64,000 nucleotides of DNA from positions 16,157 through 80,156 of the forward strand of contig JAEUPP010000009.1 in assembly GCA_016790075.1 (NCBI GenBank), in the 5' to 3' direction. Positions 10,560-20,241 of this stretch are shown here, one piece after another. The notes beneath the pieces were generated by a model. The model was not told the DNA's origin. It saw nothing but the letters and a program-made list of their open reading frames with translations, and searched no databases. The DNA comes from Rhodanobacteraceae bacterium. GTDB taxonomy: Bacteria > Pseudomonadota > Gammaproteobacteria > Xanthomonadales > Rhodanobacteraceae. How positions within the stretch are numbered: position 1 is the first letter of the stretch; the number at the start of each line of letters is the position of its first letter. The position numbers and the translations under genes are program-made.

Positions 10560-11165
10560 ATGCACTACCGCCCTATCCTGCTGTTCGCGCTGGCCGCCGC
10601 TGGCGCCGCGTCCGCAAAAGATATTCCGCTGAACAACCCCAGTTTCGAGGACGCAGCCACGGTAGACGCCGTCGTCAGCGGCTGGCGTGCGCTGCAGCAT
10701 TCGGGTGAAGACGCCTACGAGTTCACCACCGTCGGCGACATTTACGCCAAGGGCAAGCGCAGCTTTCGCCTGACCCGCATCAAGGAACAGTACTACGGCG
10801 CGCTCGACCAGTCCCTGCCCGCGGCACCACTGGCCGGCAGCAAGATCGAGTACCGTTTCCTGGTACGCACGGAAAACGTCGGTGCCGAGGGTTTTTATCC
10901 TTATATCAATCTGACCAGCAGTACCGGGGACGTGCTTGAGCAGATCCGTGGCGAGCAGATCACTGGAACCATCAACAAGTGGAAAACGGTAAAAATTTCT
11001 GTCACCGTGCCGCACGACGTGCACAACGTGGTAGTCGGCATGCTGCTGATGGACGCGGGCACAGTCTGGGCGGACGACGTCAGCTTGCGCACCATCGACG
11101 ACGACGCGGCCAAGCCGGCACCCAAGCCTGAAAAGCCACGAACGAACCGGATCATGATTCCGTGA
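10560..11165 (+). CDS. Exported protein of unknown function, carbohydrate-binding-like fold suspected
   Basis: The product is 201 residues. I start at the ATG at 10560 rather than an upstream ATG at 10527, because it has GGAG about 8 bases before it and opens directly into a signal peptide (MHYRPILLFALAAAGAASA). The mature part begins with IPLNNPSFED and later has VTVPHDVHNVVVGMLLMDAG and TVWADDVSL. This pattern (NPSFE near the N-terminus, W.DDVSL near the C-terminus) is common in CBM4/9-like beta-sandwich modules, but here the module stands alone. The tail is Lys/Pro-rich. Neighbours give no functional hint. It could be a periplasmic or surface sugar-binding protein; that is inference only. 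Confidence 0.75.
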   Translation: MHYRPILLFALAAAGAASAKDIPLNNPSFEDAATVDAVVSGWRALQHSGEDAYEFTTVGDIYAKGKRSFRLTRIKEQYYGALDQSLPAAPLAGSKIEYRFLVRTENVGAEGFYPYINLTSSTGDVLEQIRGEQITGTINKWKTVKISVTVPHDVHNVVVGMLLMDAGTVWADDVSLRTIDDDAAKPAPKPEKPRTNRIMIP

Positions 11166-11282
11166 GATCCGACGCGGCTTCAGCGTCACGAGCCTGGAAG
11201 CTGCTACCCGCCGGAGCCGCCGCACCGCCGGCTTGAGGCGGAAAAAGCGGCGGTCGTCGCCAGGCCGCAGCACATCGCCGGT

Positions 11283-11325
11283 TAGCACAGACCAGCAGTG
11301 CTGGCGCTGCTGCGGTTCTGTGCTA
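11283..11325. other. Long hairpin upstream of leucine dehydrogenase promoter
   Basis: TAGCACAGA (11283-11291) pairs perfectly with TCTGTGCTA (11317-11325), and CAGCAG/CTGCTG lies inside. It sits 118 bases after the preceding gene's stop and just before a promoter candidate. It may end the upstream transcript, but there is no T-run. Confidence 0.35.
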
Positions 11326-11330
11326 GAGCG

Positions 11331-11359
11331 TTCCACCCACCAGCGCACGCGGCTACACT
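11331..11359 (+). promoter_or_regulatory. Candidate sigma-70 promoter for leucine dehydrogenase
   Basis: TTCCAC, a 17-base spacer, then TACACT, about 150 bases before the start codon. Each hexamer matches consensus at four or five of six positions. Confidence 0.4.
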
Positions 11360-11369
11360 ACGCGCCGTC

Positions 11370-11395
11370 AACGCCGGCCGAGACCTGCCGGCGTT
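11370..11395 (+). promoter_or_regulatory. Leader hairpin of leucine dehydrogenase mRNA
   Basis: A perfect 9-bp stem (AACGCCGGC / GCCGGCGTT) with an 8-base loop lies just downstream of the candidate promoter, so it would be near the 5' end of the transcript. It could stabilise or attenuate the mRNA. No leader peptide was recognised. Confidence 0.35.
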
Positions 11396-11510
11396 GGTGT
11401 GCATGTCTTCTTATTCAGCCACTTAGCGCAGGATCTTCGCGAAATCAATGCGCCTTCGTGCGCGCCTGTCCCGCGCAAGTCCCGCGTCTCCACACCGGAG
11501 TAGTACGTCG

Positions 11511-12614
11511 ATGATCTTTGAAACCCTCGCTCAGACGGGCCACGAGCAGGTTGTTTTCTGCCATAACAATGACGCGGGCCTGAAGGCCATCATCGCGATC
11601 CACAACACGGTCCTGGGTCCGGCGCTCGGCGGTACGCGCATGTGGGCCTACAAGACCGAGCAGGAAGCACTGAACGACGTGTTGCGCCTGTCGCGCGGCA
11701 TGACTTACAAGGCGGCGGTATCGGGCATCAACCTCGGCGGCGGCAAGGCCGTCATCATCGGCGATCCATCCAAGGACAAGTCCGAAGCCCTGTTCCGCGC
11801 CTTCGGCCGCTTCATCAATTCGCTCAACGGTCGCTATATCACGGCCGAAGACGTCGGTATCGACGTCAACGACATGGAATACGTGCTCAAGGAAACCGAG
11901 TTCGTCACTGGCGTACACCAGGTTCACGGCGGCTCGGGTGATCCTTCGCCGTTTACCGCGTTCGGCACGCTGCAGGGCCTGATGGCAGCACTCAATGTCA
12001 AGTTCGGCAATGAAGACGTCGGCAAATACAGCTACGCCGTACAGGGCGTGGGCCACGTCGGCATGGAATTCGTAAAACTGCTGCGCGAGCAGGGCGCCAA
12101 AGTCTGGGTCACCGACATCAACCAGGAAGCGGTGAGGCGCTGTGTCGACGAGTTCGGCTGCGAGGCTGTTGCACTGGATGAAATCTACGATGTGCCGGCC
12201 GACATTTATTCGCCCTGTGCACTCGGTGGCACGATCAACGAGAAGACGCTGCCACGCCTCAAGTGCCAGGTGATCTGCGGCGCTGCGAACAACCAGCTCG
12301 CCAACGACGCAATCGGCGACGAAGTCGAAGCACGCGGCATCCTCTACGCACCCGACTACGCGGTCAACGCCGGCGGCCTTATGAACGTCTCGCTGGAAAT
12401 CGACGGCTATAACCGCGAGCGCGCGATGCGCATGATGCGTACGATCTACTACAACCTCGGCAAGATCTTCCAGATCGCCAAGCGCGACAACATCCCGACC
12501 TACAAGGCAGCTGACCGCATGGCCGAGGAACGCATCAACACCATAGGCAAGATCAAGCTGCCCCATATGGGCAACCAGCAGACTCGCTTCCTGGGCCGCA
12601 TGCGCGGCCAGTAA
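11511..12614 (+). CDS. Leucine (Glu/Leu/Phe/Val) dehydrogenase
   Basis: NAD-dependent oxidative deamination of leucine and other branched-chain amino acids to 2-oxo acids, the first step of their catabolism. The product is 367 residues, the usual length for leucine dehydrogenase. The start at 11511 (MIFETLAQTG) is chosen over an upstream ATG at 11448: it has GGAG in front and matches the family N-terminus. Visible features are GPALGGTRMW, the two active-site lysines K67 and K79 (MTYKAAVSG and GGGKAVI), the Rossmann signature VQGVGHVG and the C-terminal APDYAVNAGGLMNV. It stands ahead of isovaleryl-CoA dehydrogenase with one unrelated gene between. A valine dehydrogenase preference cannot be excluded from sequence. 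Confidence 0.93.
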   Translation: MIFETLAQTGHEQVVFCHNNDAGLKAIIAIHNTVLGPALGGTRMWAYKTEQEALNDVLRLSRGMTYKAAVSGINLGGGKAVIIGDPSKDKSEALFRAFGRFINSLNGRYITAEDVGIDVNDMEYVLKETEFVTGVHQVHGGSGDPSPFTAFGTLQGLMAALNVKFGNEDVGKYSYAVQGVGHVGMEFVKLLREQGAKVWVTDINQEAVRRCVDEFGCEAVALDEIYDVPADIYSPCALGGTINEKTLPRLKCQVICGAANNQLANDAIGDEVEARGILYAPDYAVNAGGLMNVSLEIDGYNRERAMRMMRTIYYNLGKIFQIAKRDNIPTYKAADRMAEERINTIGKIKLPHMGNQQTRFLGRMRGQ

Positions 12615-12626
12615 GGCAGTCCTGCT

Positions 12627-12656
12627 CCGGCCGCCGCGCACCGCACGCGCGGCCGG
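12627..12656 (+). terminator. Hairpin after leucine dehydrogenase
   Basis: CCGGCCGC and GCGGCCGG form an 8-bp GC stem starting 13 bases after the stop. There is no T-run, so it is only a possible terminator. Confidence 0.35.
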
Positions 12657-12886
12657 CCTGAGCCACCGTCGGGCCAGCGAGTGCCCTGTTCCGTCAATAC
12701 GTCGAGGAAATTCCCGAAGAATTTTGCCCCGAGACCAGGCACCCAGAGGAGTCGTAGCGGCGCTGCCGCGACGATCGGCAACGACGTATCGGGGGTGAAA
12801 GACCGCGGAATTGCTCAATAGTTATTTGCGGGACAGGTCACTGGAGTCGCCCGGGCCAAGCACAGCGGCCAGGATCGGGGAAAAGC

Positions 12887-13720
12887 ATGGCGCGTTCTCG
12901 CTGGATCTGCATCGTCTGCGCAGCAGTACTCTGTGCCATGGCTGCACTCGCTGGTGCCACGCCTCAGACGTTCGGCTCGCGCAGGCTGGAAATCCCGCAG
13001 CCGGATGGTTACGGCCCGACATCCGGCAGCTCAGCGCAGATCTTCAACTTCGGTAGCGCATTCCTGCCGCCAGGCAATCGCCTCGTCGAGTTCTACGTCG
13101 TGCCAGCCGACGGCGAAGCACTGCTTGCAGGACGGCTAGACAAACTGCCACGTTATTTCCAGCTGAACGTACCGCGCTCGATCGACGGCAAGCCCGTGTC
13201 CACGGCGGAATTTCGCGCAAATGCGAAAACCATAGAAAGCAGCGTCGAAGCAGCCATGGAAAACCGGGGCGCGCGGTCTGACCAGATCGCACGCGAAGGC
13301 AACCAGCGTGTGCAGCAGCGGGCCGGCGTGGACCCAGGCGTCAGCATCGACGATATCGGCTATCACGGCGTGTTCCGCCGTGAGGACTGGGGCATCTTCT
13401 TCAGCATGAGCAGCACCGTCGGTGCAACCGGCACAGGCAGCGATCGCATGTTCTGCGCGGGCGCGATCGCCCTGGTGGATCACCAGCTGCTCTATTTCTA
13501 CACCTATGCCATCGAGCGCACGCCCGCCGATCGGGACTGGGCCAAGCGTGCCCTGGTCGCCTGGGTGGAAGCCGCGCGCGCAGCAAATCCTGACGATGCC
13601 GCGATTGAAGCGGCCGCCGCGCCGCAGCATGTTGACCCACTCGTGCGCATTCTCGGCTTGGCTATAGTCGGCGGTCTGATCGGCCTGGTTGTCGCAATGA
13701 TTCGCCGCCGCCGCAGCTGA
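12887..13720 (+). CDS. Exported protein with C-terminal membrane anchor, function unknown
   Basis: The product is 277 residues. It has an N-terminal signal peptide (about 1-25, ending ALAGATPQ) and one C-terminal hydrophobic helix at about 251-270 (RILGLAIVGGLIGLVVAMI) followed by RRRRS, a stop-transfer anchor. The soluble part between them should be periplasmic, tethered to the inner membrane. It carries no motif I recognise. A glutamine- and arginine-rich stretch lies at about 130-150. GGGGAAA stands before the ATG. It lies between leucine dehydrogenase and isovaleryl-CoA dehydrogenase on the same strand, but the gap after leucine dehydrogenase is 270 bases, so co-transcription is doubtful. 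Confidence 0.75.
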   Translation: MARSRWICIVCAAVLCAMAALAGATPQTFGSRRLEIPQPDGYGPTSGSSAQIFNFGSAFLPPGNRLVEFYVVPADGEALLAGRLDKLPRYFQLNVPRSIDGKPVSTAEFRANAKTIESSVEAAMENRGARSDQIAREGNQRVQQRAGVDPGVSIDDIGYHGVFRREDWGIFFSMSSTVGATGTGSDRMFCAGAIALVDHQLLYFYTYAIERTPADRDWAKRALVAWVEAARAANPDDAAIEAAAAPQHVDPLVRILGLAIVGGLIGLVVAMIRRRRS

Positions 13721-13753
13721 CTGCTGCACAGCGCGCATGTACGGACATGCCGA

Positions 13754-13783
13754 TTACCCGCGCGGCGCTCGCACGGCTAGAAT
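13754..13783 (+). promoter_or_regulatory. Candidate promoter for isovaleryl-CoA dehydrogenase
   Basis: TTACCC, 18 bases, then TAGAAT, ending 34 bases before the start codon. The -10 is good and the -35 is weak. Confidence 0.35.
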
Positions 13784-13817
13784 CCGGTTCTCTTTGCCCA
13801 GTACCCGGTGAATCCGC

Positions 13818-14975
13818 ATGCGCCCTTTCCCTCTCGGTGAAGACCTTGACCTCCTGCGCGAATCGGTGCGCCAGTTCTCCGACAAGGAGATCGCACCTCG
13901 CGCGGATCTGATCGACAGGGAAAATGTGTTCCCGGCCGACCTGTGGCGGAAACTTGGCGAAATGGGCCTGCTTGGCGTCACCGTGCCGGGTGAATACGGC
14001 GGCTCGGAGCTGGGCTATCTGGCCCATGTCGTCGCGATGGAAGAAATTTCACGCGCTTCGGGATCCGTGGGGCTGTCCTACGGTGCCCACTCCAACCTCT
14101 GCGTGCAGAACCTGTTTCACAACGGAACCGAGGCGCAGCGCCGGAAGTACATTCCCGGCCTGTGCAGCGGTGAACTCGTGGGCGCCCTGGCCATGAGTGA
14201 ACCCGGAGCCGGCTCCGATGTGGTGGGCTGCATGAGCTGCCGTGCCGAGCTCAAGGGTGATCGCTGGATTGCGAACGGCTCGAAGATGTGGATCACGAAT
14301 GGTCCCGACGCCGACGTACTGCTGGTCTATATGCGCACCGCACCACGGCCAGCCGGGTCGCGCTGCATGACCGCCTTCATCGTCGAAAAGGGCATGAAGG
14401 GCTTCTCCACGGCACAGAAACTCGACAAACTCGGCATGCGCGGTTCCAACACCTGCGAGCTCGTGTTCGAGGACTGCGAGATCCCGGTGGAGAACGTGGT
14501 CGGCCAGATCAACGAAGGCGTGCGCGTGCTGATGAGCGGTCTGGATACCGAACGTCTCGTGCTCTCCGGCGGCCCCATAGGTCTGATGCAGGCCGCGCTC
14601 GACATCACCCTGCCCTATGTGCGCGAGCGCAAGCAGTTCAATGCGCCCATAGGTACTTTCGGCATCATGCAGGCCAAGATTGCCGACATGTACACGGCGC
14701 TGCAGTCCTCGCGCGCGTTCGCCTACATGGTGGCGCAGGACTTTGACCGTGGCACCAGATCGCGTATCGATCCCGCTTCATGCCTGCTGAATGCTTCCCA
14801 GAATGCGGTACGCGTCGCGCTGGAGGCTATCCAGGCGCTGGGCGGCAACGGCTACATCAACGAATTTCCGACCGGACGCCTGTTGCGCGACGCGAAACTC
14901 TACGAGATCGGCGCGGGCACTAACGAGATCCGCCGCATGCTGATCGGCCGCGAGCTGTTTCACGGCAAGTCCTGA
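13818..14975 (+). CDS. ivd: Isovaleryl-CoA dehydrogenase
   Basis: An FAD-dependent acyl-CoA dehydrogenase of 385 residues that oxidises isovaleryl-CoA to 3-methylcrotonyl-CoA in leucine breakdown and passes electrons to ETF. Family signatures are [13 protein letters not shown] (about 124-135), the substrate-side KMWITNG, and the C-terminal [22 protein letters not shown] and [10 protein letters not shown]. The catalytic base is E245 within [14 protein letters not shown]. This location, rather than the later position used by straight-chain enzymes, is diagnostic for isovaleryl-CoA dehydrogenase. The product feeds methylcrotonyl-CoA carboxylase, whose beta subunit is encoded at 26.5 kb. The other leucine-pathway genes (MCC alpha, methylglutaconyl-CoA hydratase, HMG-CoA lyase) are not in the window. 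Confidence 0.95.
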   Translation: MRPFPLGEDLDLLRESVRQFSDKEIAPRADLIDRENVFPADLWRKLGEMGLLGVTVPGEYGGSELGYLAHVVAMEEISRASGSVGLSYGAHSNLCVQNLFHNGTEAQRRKYIPGLCSGELVGALAMSEPGAGSDVVGCMSCRAELKGDRWIANGSKMWITNGPDADVLLVYMRTAPRPAGSRCMTAFIVEKGMKGFSTAQKLDKLGMRGSNTCELVFEDCEIPVENVVGQINEGVRVLMSGLDTERLVLSGGPIGLMQAALDITLPYVRERKQFNAPIGTFGIMQAKIADMYTALQSSRAFAYMVAQDFDRGTRSRIDPASCLLNASQNAVRVALEAIQALGGNGYINEFPTGRLLRDAKLYEIGAGTNEIRRMLIGRELFHGKS

Positions 14976-15249
14976 GCATGACGGATAGACCGGCCGCGAG
15001 CACTGCCTGACTACTTGCGATGCAGCGGCCTCTACTACAGCACCATGCATGCGGGAAGACCAGGCAGCACCGTTTGCAATGATCCCGCGCACGTATCCGG
15101 CGCCGTTGGGTGGGCTTTGGCCCACCATGACACCGTACCCGTAGCTACCAAAGGTCATCTCAGCGCCGCGCTGTCTCGGGCGCCGATCACCGCCGCAGCC
15201 TCCGGCAACTAAGGTAGACTGCACCTGGACTCACCGGCGGGAGGGGCGC

Positions 15250-16776
15250 ATGGGTTTGTTGGACGACCGCCTCGAATTCGCAGCCGAACCGTCACGGACA
15301 CAGCTGCCGTGGAAAGTGCTGATCGTCGACGACGAACCCGAGGTGCACAACGTCACGCGCCTCGTACTCAACAACTTCCGTTTTGCCGAACGCCCACTGG
15401 AACTCATCAGCGCCTTTTCAAGCCGTGAGGCCGAGCAACTGCTACTGCGTCACCACGATGCGGCCGTGGTACTGCTCGATGTGGTCATGGAATCCGAGCA
15501 GGCTGGACTGGATCTCGTGCGCACGATTCGCGAACGTCTCGGCAACCAGTTCGTCCGCATCGTGCTGCGCACGGGACAGCCAGGCCAGGCGCCCGAACAT
15601 GAAGTCATCGCCGCCTACGATATCAACGACTACAAGGAAAAGACCGAGCTGACCGCGCAGAAGCTTGCGACCACCCTCTATTCCGCGCTGCGTGCCTATC
15701 GCGATATGCGCACGATCGAAGCGAGCCGGCGAGGCCTCGAACAGGTAATACGCGCATCGAGCCAGGTATTCGCCCATCACCAGCCGCAGCAGTTCGCATC
15801 GACCGTGCTCACCCAGCTGGCCGACCTCGTCGGCGTGGAAAGCGGTGCACTGTGCTGCCGCATCAGCCATCCGAACGGGGCACTGCCCGAGCATTTCCAG
15901 GTTGCCGCAGCCAGCGGAGACTACAGCCGCTATATCGAGCGCAATGCCGAGGAAAAACTGCCGGATCATGTCGTGCAGTCATTGCGCAGCGCGTATCTGC
16001 GCAAACAGCACGTGTTCGGCAACGATCACTACGTACTGCATTTTGTCGACAGCAATTCCTCCGAGGCACTGCTCTACGTCGGCGAGGCGCACGAACTCAG
16101 CGAACTCGGCCATCGCCTGATGCAGGTGTTCTGCAACAACGTCGCAATCGCGTTCGAGAACTTGCACCTCAACCAGGAGCTGTTCGAAAGCCAGCTCGAC
16201 ATGGTTTACCTGCTGGCCGGTGCTGCCGAAACGCGCTCGCAGGAAACGGCCAATCACGTGCGCCGCGTCGGCATGCTGGCGGCGATGCTGGGCCACCACT
16301 ATGGCCTCGACGAGAAAACCTGCGAGCTGCTCAACTATGCGGCACCACTGCACGATATTGGCAAGATTGGAATTCCGGACGCCATACTCAACAAACCTGG
16401 CCCGCATACCCCGGACGAGGTGGCGATCATGCGTACACATGCCGAGCTGGGTGCGCGCCTGCTCAGCGGCTCACGCCGCCCGGTACTGCGCCTTGCCGCC
16501 GACATCGCGATCAGCCACCACGAGAACTGGGACGGCAGCGGCTATCCGCGTGGCCTGACAGGCACCGACATTCCCGTCGCCGGTCGCATCACCGCGCTGG
16601 CCGACGTGTTCGACGCGTTGGGCAGCCGGCGCTGCTACAAGGAACCCTGGCCTGAAACCGAGATCCGCAGCTATATCGCCTCGCGTCGCGGCACCAAGTT
16701 CGATCCCGAACTGACCGATCTGCTGTTTGCACACTGGGACACCGCGGTAGCGCTGCGGCGTAACCTGCCGGACTGA
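15250..16776 (+). CDS. Response regulator with DUF3369 and HD-GYP domains (c-di-GMP phosphodiesterase)
   Basis: A 508-residue response regulator. The receiver domain (about 20-150) has the acidic pair D27-D28, phosphoacceptor D77 in VVLLDVVM and a lysine in INDYKEKTEL. A DUF3369 sensor-like region follows (about 165-315). The C-terminal HD-GYP domain carries LHDIGKIGIPDAILNKPG, a later HAELG and HHENWDGSGYPRGL, so both the HD metal-binding pair and the GYP motif are intact and hydrolysis of c-di-GMP is expected. The start is preceded by a strong purine run (GGGAGGGG). The stop is 25 bases from the end of a convergent sensor kinase gene, and the two kinases there are plausible partners. That pairing is inference from proximity. 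Confidence 0.92.
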   Translation: MGLLDDRLEFAAEPSRTQLPWKVLIVDDEPEVHNVTRLVLNNFRFAERPLELISAFSSREAEQLLLRHHDAAVVLLDVVMESEQAGLDLVRTIRERLGNQFVRIVLRTGQPGQAPEHEVIAAYDINDYKEKTELTAQKLATTLYSALRAYRDMRTIEASRRGLEQVIRASSQVFAHHQPQQFASTVLTQLADLVGVESGALCCRISHPNGALPEHFQVAAASGDYSRYIERNAEEKLPDHVVQSLRSAYLRKQHVFGNDHYVLHFVDSNSSEALLYVGEAHELSELGHRLMQVFCNNVAIAFENLHLNQELFESQLDMVYLLAGAAETRSQETANHVRRVGMLAAMLGHHYGLDEKTCELLNYAAPLHDIGKIGIPDAILNKPGPHTPDEVAIMRTHAELGARLLSGSRRPVLRLAADIAISHHENWDGSGYPRGLTGTDIPVAGRITALADVFDALGSRRCYKEPWPETEIRSYIASRRGTKFDPELTDLLFAHWDTAVALRRNLPD

Positions 16777-16801
16777 ACCCGGCCATGCGTGCGGGCCGGG
16801 T
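16777..16801. terminator. Bidirectional hairpin between convergent regulator and kinase genes
   Basis: ACCCGGCC (16777-16784) and GGCCGGGT (16794-16801) form a perfect 8-bp stem with a 9-base loop. It fills the entire gap between the two convergent stops. No long T-run is seen on either strand. Confidence 0.45.
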
Positions 16802-19800
16802 CAACCCGCCCCGCCCCCCGGCTGCGGCTTCCATCGCACGACGAAACGAGTGCCCACACCCGGTTGGGAATCGCAGGCAATTTCACCGCCCAACAGTTGC
16901 GTGACCAGGTTGTAGACGATATGCAGACCAAGGCCGCTACCGCCCTGGCTGCGCCGCGTCGTAAAAAACGGTTCGAATGCACGCGCGCGTTCGCGTTCGT
17001 CCATGCCGCGGCCATCGTCGCAGACCTCGATGCGGATCTCCTCGCCGTCCCGCGACAGCCGTATCGTCAACGTACCCACCTGTCCTGCGCCGAACGCATG
17101 CTGCAGCGCGTTGAGTACGAGATTGCTGATGATCTGATAGAGCGCACCTGGCGAGGTGTGCACAACGACGCGTTGTGAAGATTCAATGACGATGTGATGC
17201 GGCGTCGTACGGAGCACGGGTCCGAGCATGACCAGCGTGTCGCGTACCGACTGCTCCAGGTCAATTTCGCGCCATTCGTTGTTGGCCTGATCGACCGCCG
17301 TCTGCTTGAAGCTGCGCACAAGCCGGTCGGCGCGCTGCAGGTTGCGCAAGATGATGTCGCTGCCTTCGCAAGCTGCCTGCTGGAATTCGTCCAGTTCGGA
17401 ACGGCGCAGCGTTCCGGCCGCCAAGCGCGTGCGCAGCTGTGTCGCTTGCTGCTGCAAATGCGACGCTGCTGTAAGGCAAACCCCAAGCGGCGTATTGATT
17501 TCGTGCGCGATACCGGCAACCAGGCCGCCGAGCGAGGCGAGTTTCTCGGCTTCGACGAGCTGGCGCTGCGCCTGGCGCAACTGGTCGAGCGTGTTCTGAA
17601 GCTCCCGGTTGCTGCGGCTCAAGTCGGCAGTGCGCTGGGCAACGCGCGATTCGAGTTCGTCATTGAGACGACGCAGTGCTTCTTCGCTGCGCTGTATCGT
17701 TACCGCCACCTGGCGCGCGTCACTCAGACGCTGCTGATTGCGGCGCAGGAGCTGTCCCAGCATCAGCACAAGCATCAGTGCGTAGCCCGCATAGGCCCAG
17801 GGCGAACGCCAGGGAGGTGGCGCGATGCTGACATCCACCCCCGTCTCGCGCGGTTCACCACCTTCCCGCAAGGCCTGCACCCGGAAACGATAGCTGCCGG
17901 CCGGCACGCCAGAAAAGGTAACGCTGCGCTGATCCGGCAGAGTCGGTATCCAGTCCTCGTGTAGCCCGTCGAGACGGTAGCGGTAGCCGACACTGTCAGC
18001 CGACCGGTAGTCGAGCGCGGCGAAACTAAAGCCGAACACGCTGTCGCGATGACTCAGGCGCACGCGCTCGGTATAGGCCAGAGCCCGCTGCAGCGGTGCC
18101 TTGCTGTCCTCCGGCCGCGGCCGCACCGACGCGTTGAACAGCAGCAGTTCGTCCAGCAGCAACGCGCCAGTCGCTGGCAGCGGCGGCAGTTGCCGCGGTG
18201 CAAATACGACGAGCCCGTGCGGACCGCCAAGAAACAGACGCGAGTCAGCAAACTGGCAGGCATTATGGGAGTAGCCGCGCCGATCAAGCGCATTGAGCAA
18301 GTTGACCCGGCGCGGCACGGAGGAAAGCGCCGGATCAAGAACAAGCAGCCCGTCGACCGTGCCGACCCAGAGGCGGCTGCCCTCATCGTCTGCAAGGCAG
18401 GTAATGCTGCGCGAGCCGCCGCTATCGGGCCAGGATTGCGGCTCGAAACGCACCTCGCCGTTGTCGCTGTAACGGATTCGATCCAGACCGGCACTGCCGC
18501 CAGCCCAGAGGCTTCCATCGGGGCTCGTATGCACGACACGCACGACATCGTTGCGCGGTCCGGCATCGGACGACATGGCAGCTGAATAGCGACGGATGCG
18601 GCGATGCTGCGGATCCAGCCGCGCGACGCCACCACCGAACAAGCCGAGCCAGATCGCGCCATCAGGCGTTTCGGCAATGCTCGTCACCGTCGCTACCGAC
18701 AGGTCAAATGTGTCGTCCGGGATGGTGTGCGTCTGGAACGAGGCACATCCGCTGCAAAGGCTGCCTAGTCCGCCGCCGTCGCTACCGACCCAGAGGGTAT
18801 CGTCGGCATCGACATGCAGGTAGTTGACGAGATTCCCCGGCAACGAACGCGGATCGGCACCGATGCGGCGGTAATGACGCAGTACGCCGCTACGTGGATC
18901 GAGCCGATCCAGTCCGTGCGTGTCATGACCGACCCAGAGCATGCCGTCGCGGGCAAACGCGAGTGCTGAAATCGCGTTACTGGCGAGGCTCTTGGGATCG
19001 GCCGCGTCATGTCCGTAGCGACGAATTACGCCAACGCCAATCTGAAAGTGAACCAGCCCACCGCCGGCGAACCCAATCCACAACGTACCATCAGCTGCCA
19101 CAGCGATCGCCTGCACCGCGCCGTTGGGCAAGCCTCCTGGGTCTGCCGCCCGCCGGTGATAGACCGAGACGACCTCGCTAGCCGGATCGTGCACGCCGAT
19201 GCCGCGAGTAGAGCTGCCGGCCCAGATCAACCCATCCCGATCCTCAAACAGCACGTAGACCCCTTCGGACGGGCTGTTTGCGTCCGAGGCGTCGTGCGGC
19301 ACGTCGACGAAGCTGTCGCTGGCGGCGTCGTAACGTGCGATGCCGCCGCTGGTACCCACCCAGATCACACCGCTGCGCGTCTGCAGCAGACCGCGCGCTT
19401 CACCAGAGCGCAGCGCGCCGCCGCGGCCGGCCTGATAGTGCGCAAGCACCTTTCCATCGAGGTCAAGTCGCAGCAGACCGCCATCAAGGCGCCCTACCCA
19501 GATCTGCTGGTCGCGGTCCAATACTGCCCATTCAATGTTTGGCTGCACTTCGCCCGGCGCCGCTGCGAGCAATGGCTGCGCCTGTGCCGCACGACCGTCC
19601 CAGCGCAGCAAGCCGGAGTCGTTCACAAATACATACCCCGCTCCGTCCGGCAGCGTCAGTACACGATGCACCCGCTGCAGCGACGCTGGGCGCCCCAGCG
19701 GCAGATCACGGGCAAGGCCACGGCGTATGTCGAACCGCTGCAGCGTCGCACCAAAGCACCCCACCCAGAGATCGCCATCAGGCGTCGTCTGCAAGGTGCG

Positions 19801-20241
19801 CACATAGTTGCCAGCCAGTCCGGTCTCGGCACCGGCGCGGAACGAATGAAAGCGATCGCGCTCGGCTTCGTAGCGTGCAAGACCGCCACCAGCGGTGCCA
19901 ATCCATAACGTGCCGTCGTCAGCGACAGCGAGCGCCATCACGACATTGTCGGGCAGGCTGTAGGGATCGCCGGGGTCGTGGCGATAGGTACGGAAGCGGC
20001 TGCCATCGAAACGATTGAGGCCGTCGCGCGTGCCGATCCAGACATAGCCGCTACGATCCTGCGTGATCGCGCGTACGCGTCCGTTGGACAATCCCTGTTC
20101 CACGTCGTAATGGCGAAAGCGCACCGCTTCGGGTTCCAGGCGCGCCGGGGCAGCAGTCGCGACGACGGGAGCTGTCAGCATCGCCGCCAGCGCCAGCCTC
20201 GCAGCGCTGAGCAGGCGACACCGTACATCAAGCCAATACAT
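16801..20241 (-). CDS. Propeller-type sensor histidine kinase (Reg_prop, Y_Y_Y, HisKA, HATPase)
   Basis: The product is 1146 residues. I start at the ATG at 20241 (MYWLDVRCRLL) because it overlaps the stop of the upstream paralogue by 14 bases and follows GGCGGGGGC; a longer ORF begins at 20286. Order of parts: signal or anchor helix (about 8-30); two-component-regulator propeller repeats (motifs such as GYVWIGTRDGLNRFD and TLWIGTAGGG) to about 720; a Y_Y_Y domain; one transmembrane helix at about 810-830; a coiled coil; a dimerisation helix with phosphoacceptor H913 in GIAHEINTPLG; and an ATPase domain with NLVLNALQHAF, DDGRGM and GGSGLGLHIVYN. There is no receiver or DNA-binding domain, so it needs a separate regulator. 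The propeller would sense a periplasmic ligand, unknown here. A CSGC motif lies in one propeller blade. Confidence 0.9.
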   Translation of the reverse strand: MYWLDVRCRLLSAARLALAAMLTAPVVATAAPARLEPEAVRFRHYDVEQGLSNGRVRAITQDRSGYVWIGTRDGLNRFDGSRFRTYRHDPGDPYSLPDNVVMALAVADDGTLWIGTAGGGLARYEAERDRFHSFRAGAETGLAGNYVRTLQTTPDGDLWVGCFGATLQRFDIRRGLARDLPLGRPASLQRVHRVLTLPDGAGYVFVNDSGLLRWDGRAAQAQPLLAAAPGEVQPNIEWAVLDRDQQIWVGRLDGGLLRLDLDGKVLAHYQAGRGGALRSGEARGLLQTRSGVIWVGTSGGIARYDAASDSFVDVPHDASDANSPSEGVYVLFEDRDGLIWAGSSTRGIGVHDPASEVVSVYHRRAADPGGLPNGAVQAIAVAADGTLWIGFAGGGLVHFQIGVGVIRRYGHDAADPKSLASNAISALAFARDGMLWVGHDTHGLDRLDPRSGVLRHYRRIGADPRSLPGNLVNYLHVDADDTLWVGSDGGGLGSLCSGCASFQTHTIPDDTFDLSVATVTSIAETPDGAIWLGLFGGGVARLDPQHRRIRRYSAAMSSDAGPRNDVVRVVHTSPDGSLWAGGSAGLDRIRYSDNGEVRFEPQSWPDSGGSRSITCLADDEGSRLWVGTVDGLLVLDPALSSVPRRVNLLNALDRRGYSHNACQFADSRLFLGGPHGLVVFAPRQLPPLPATGALLLDELLLFNASVRPRPEDSKAPLQRALAYTERVRLSHRDSVFGFSFAALDYRSADSVGYRYRLDGLHEDWIPTLPDQRSVTFSGVPAGSYRFRVQALREGGEPRETGVDVSIAPPPWRSPWAYAGYALMLVLMLGQLLRRNQQRLSDARQVAVTIQRSEEALRRLNDELESRVAQRTADLSRSNRELQNTLDQLRQAQRQLVEAEKLASLGGLVAGIAHEINTPLGVCLTAASHLQQQATQLRTRLAAGTLRRSELDEFQQAACEGSDIILRNLQRADRLVRSFKQTAVDQANNEWREIDLEQSVRDTLVMLGPVLRTTPHHIVIESSQRVVVHTSPGALYQIISNLVLNALQHAFGAGQVGTLTIRLSRDGEEIRIEVCDDGRGMDERERARAFEPFFTTRRSQGGSGLGLHIVYNLVTQLLGGEIACDSQPGVGTRFVVRWKPQPGGGAG

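Noticed and set aside
11445-12818. 457-residue minus-strand frame opposite leucine dehydrogenase
   Set aside because: Shadow of a well-supported gene with intact catalytic motifs; the antisense product resembles nothing.
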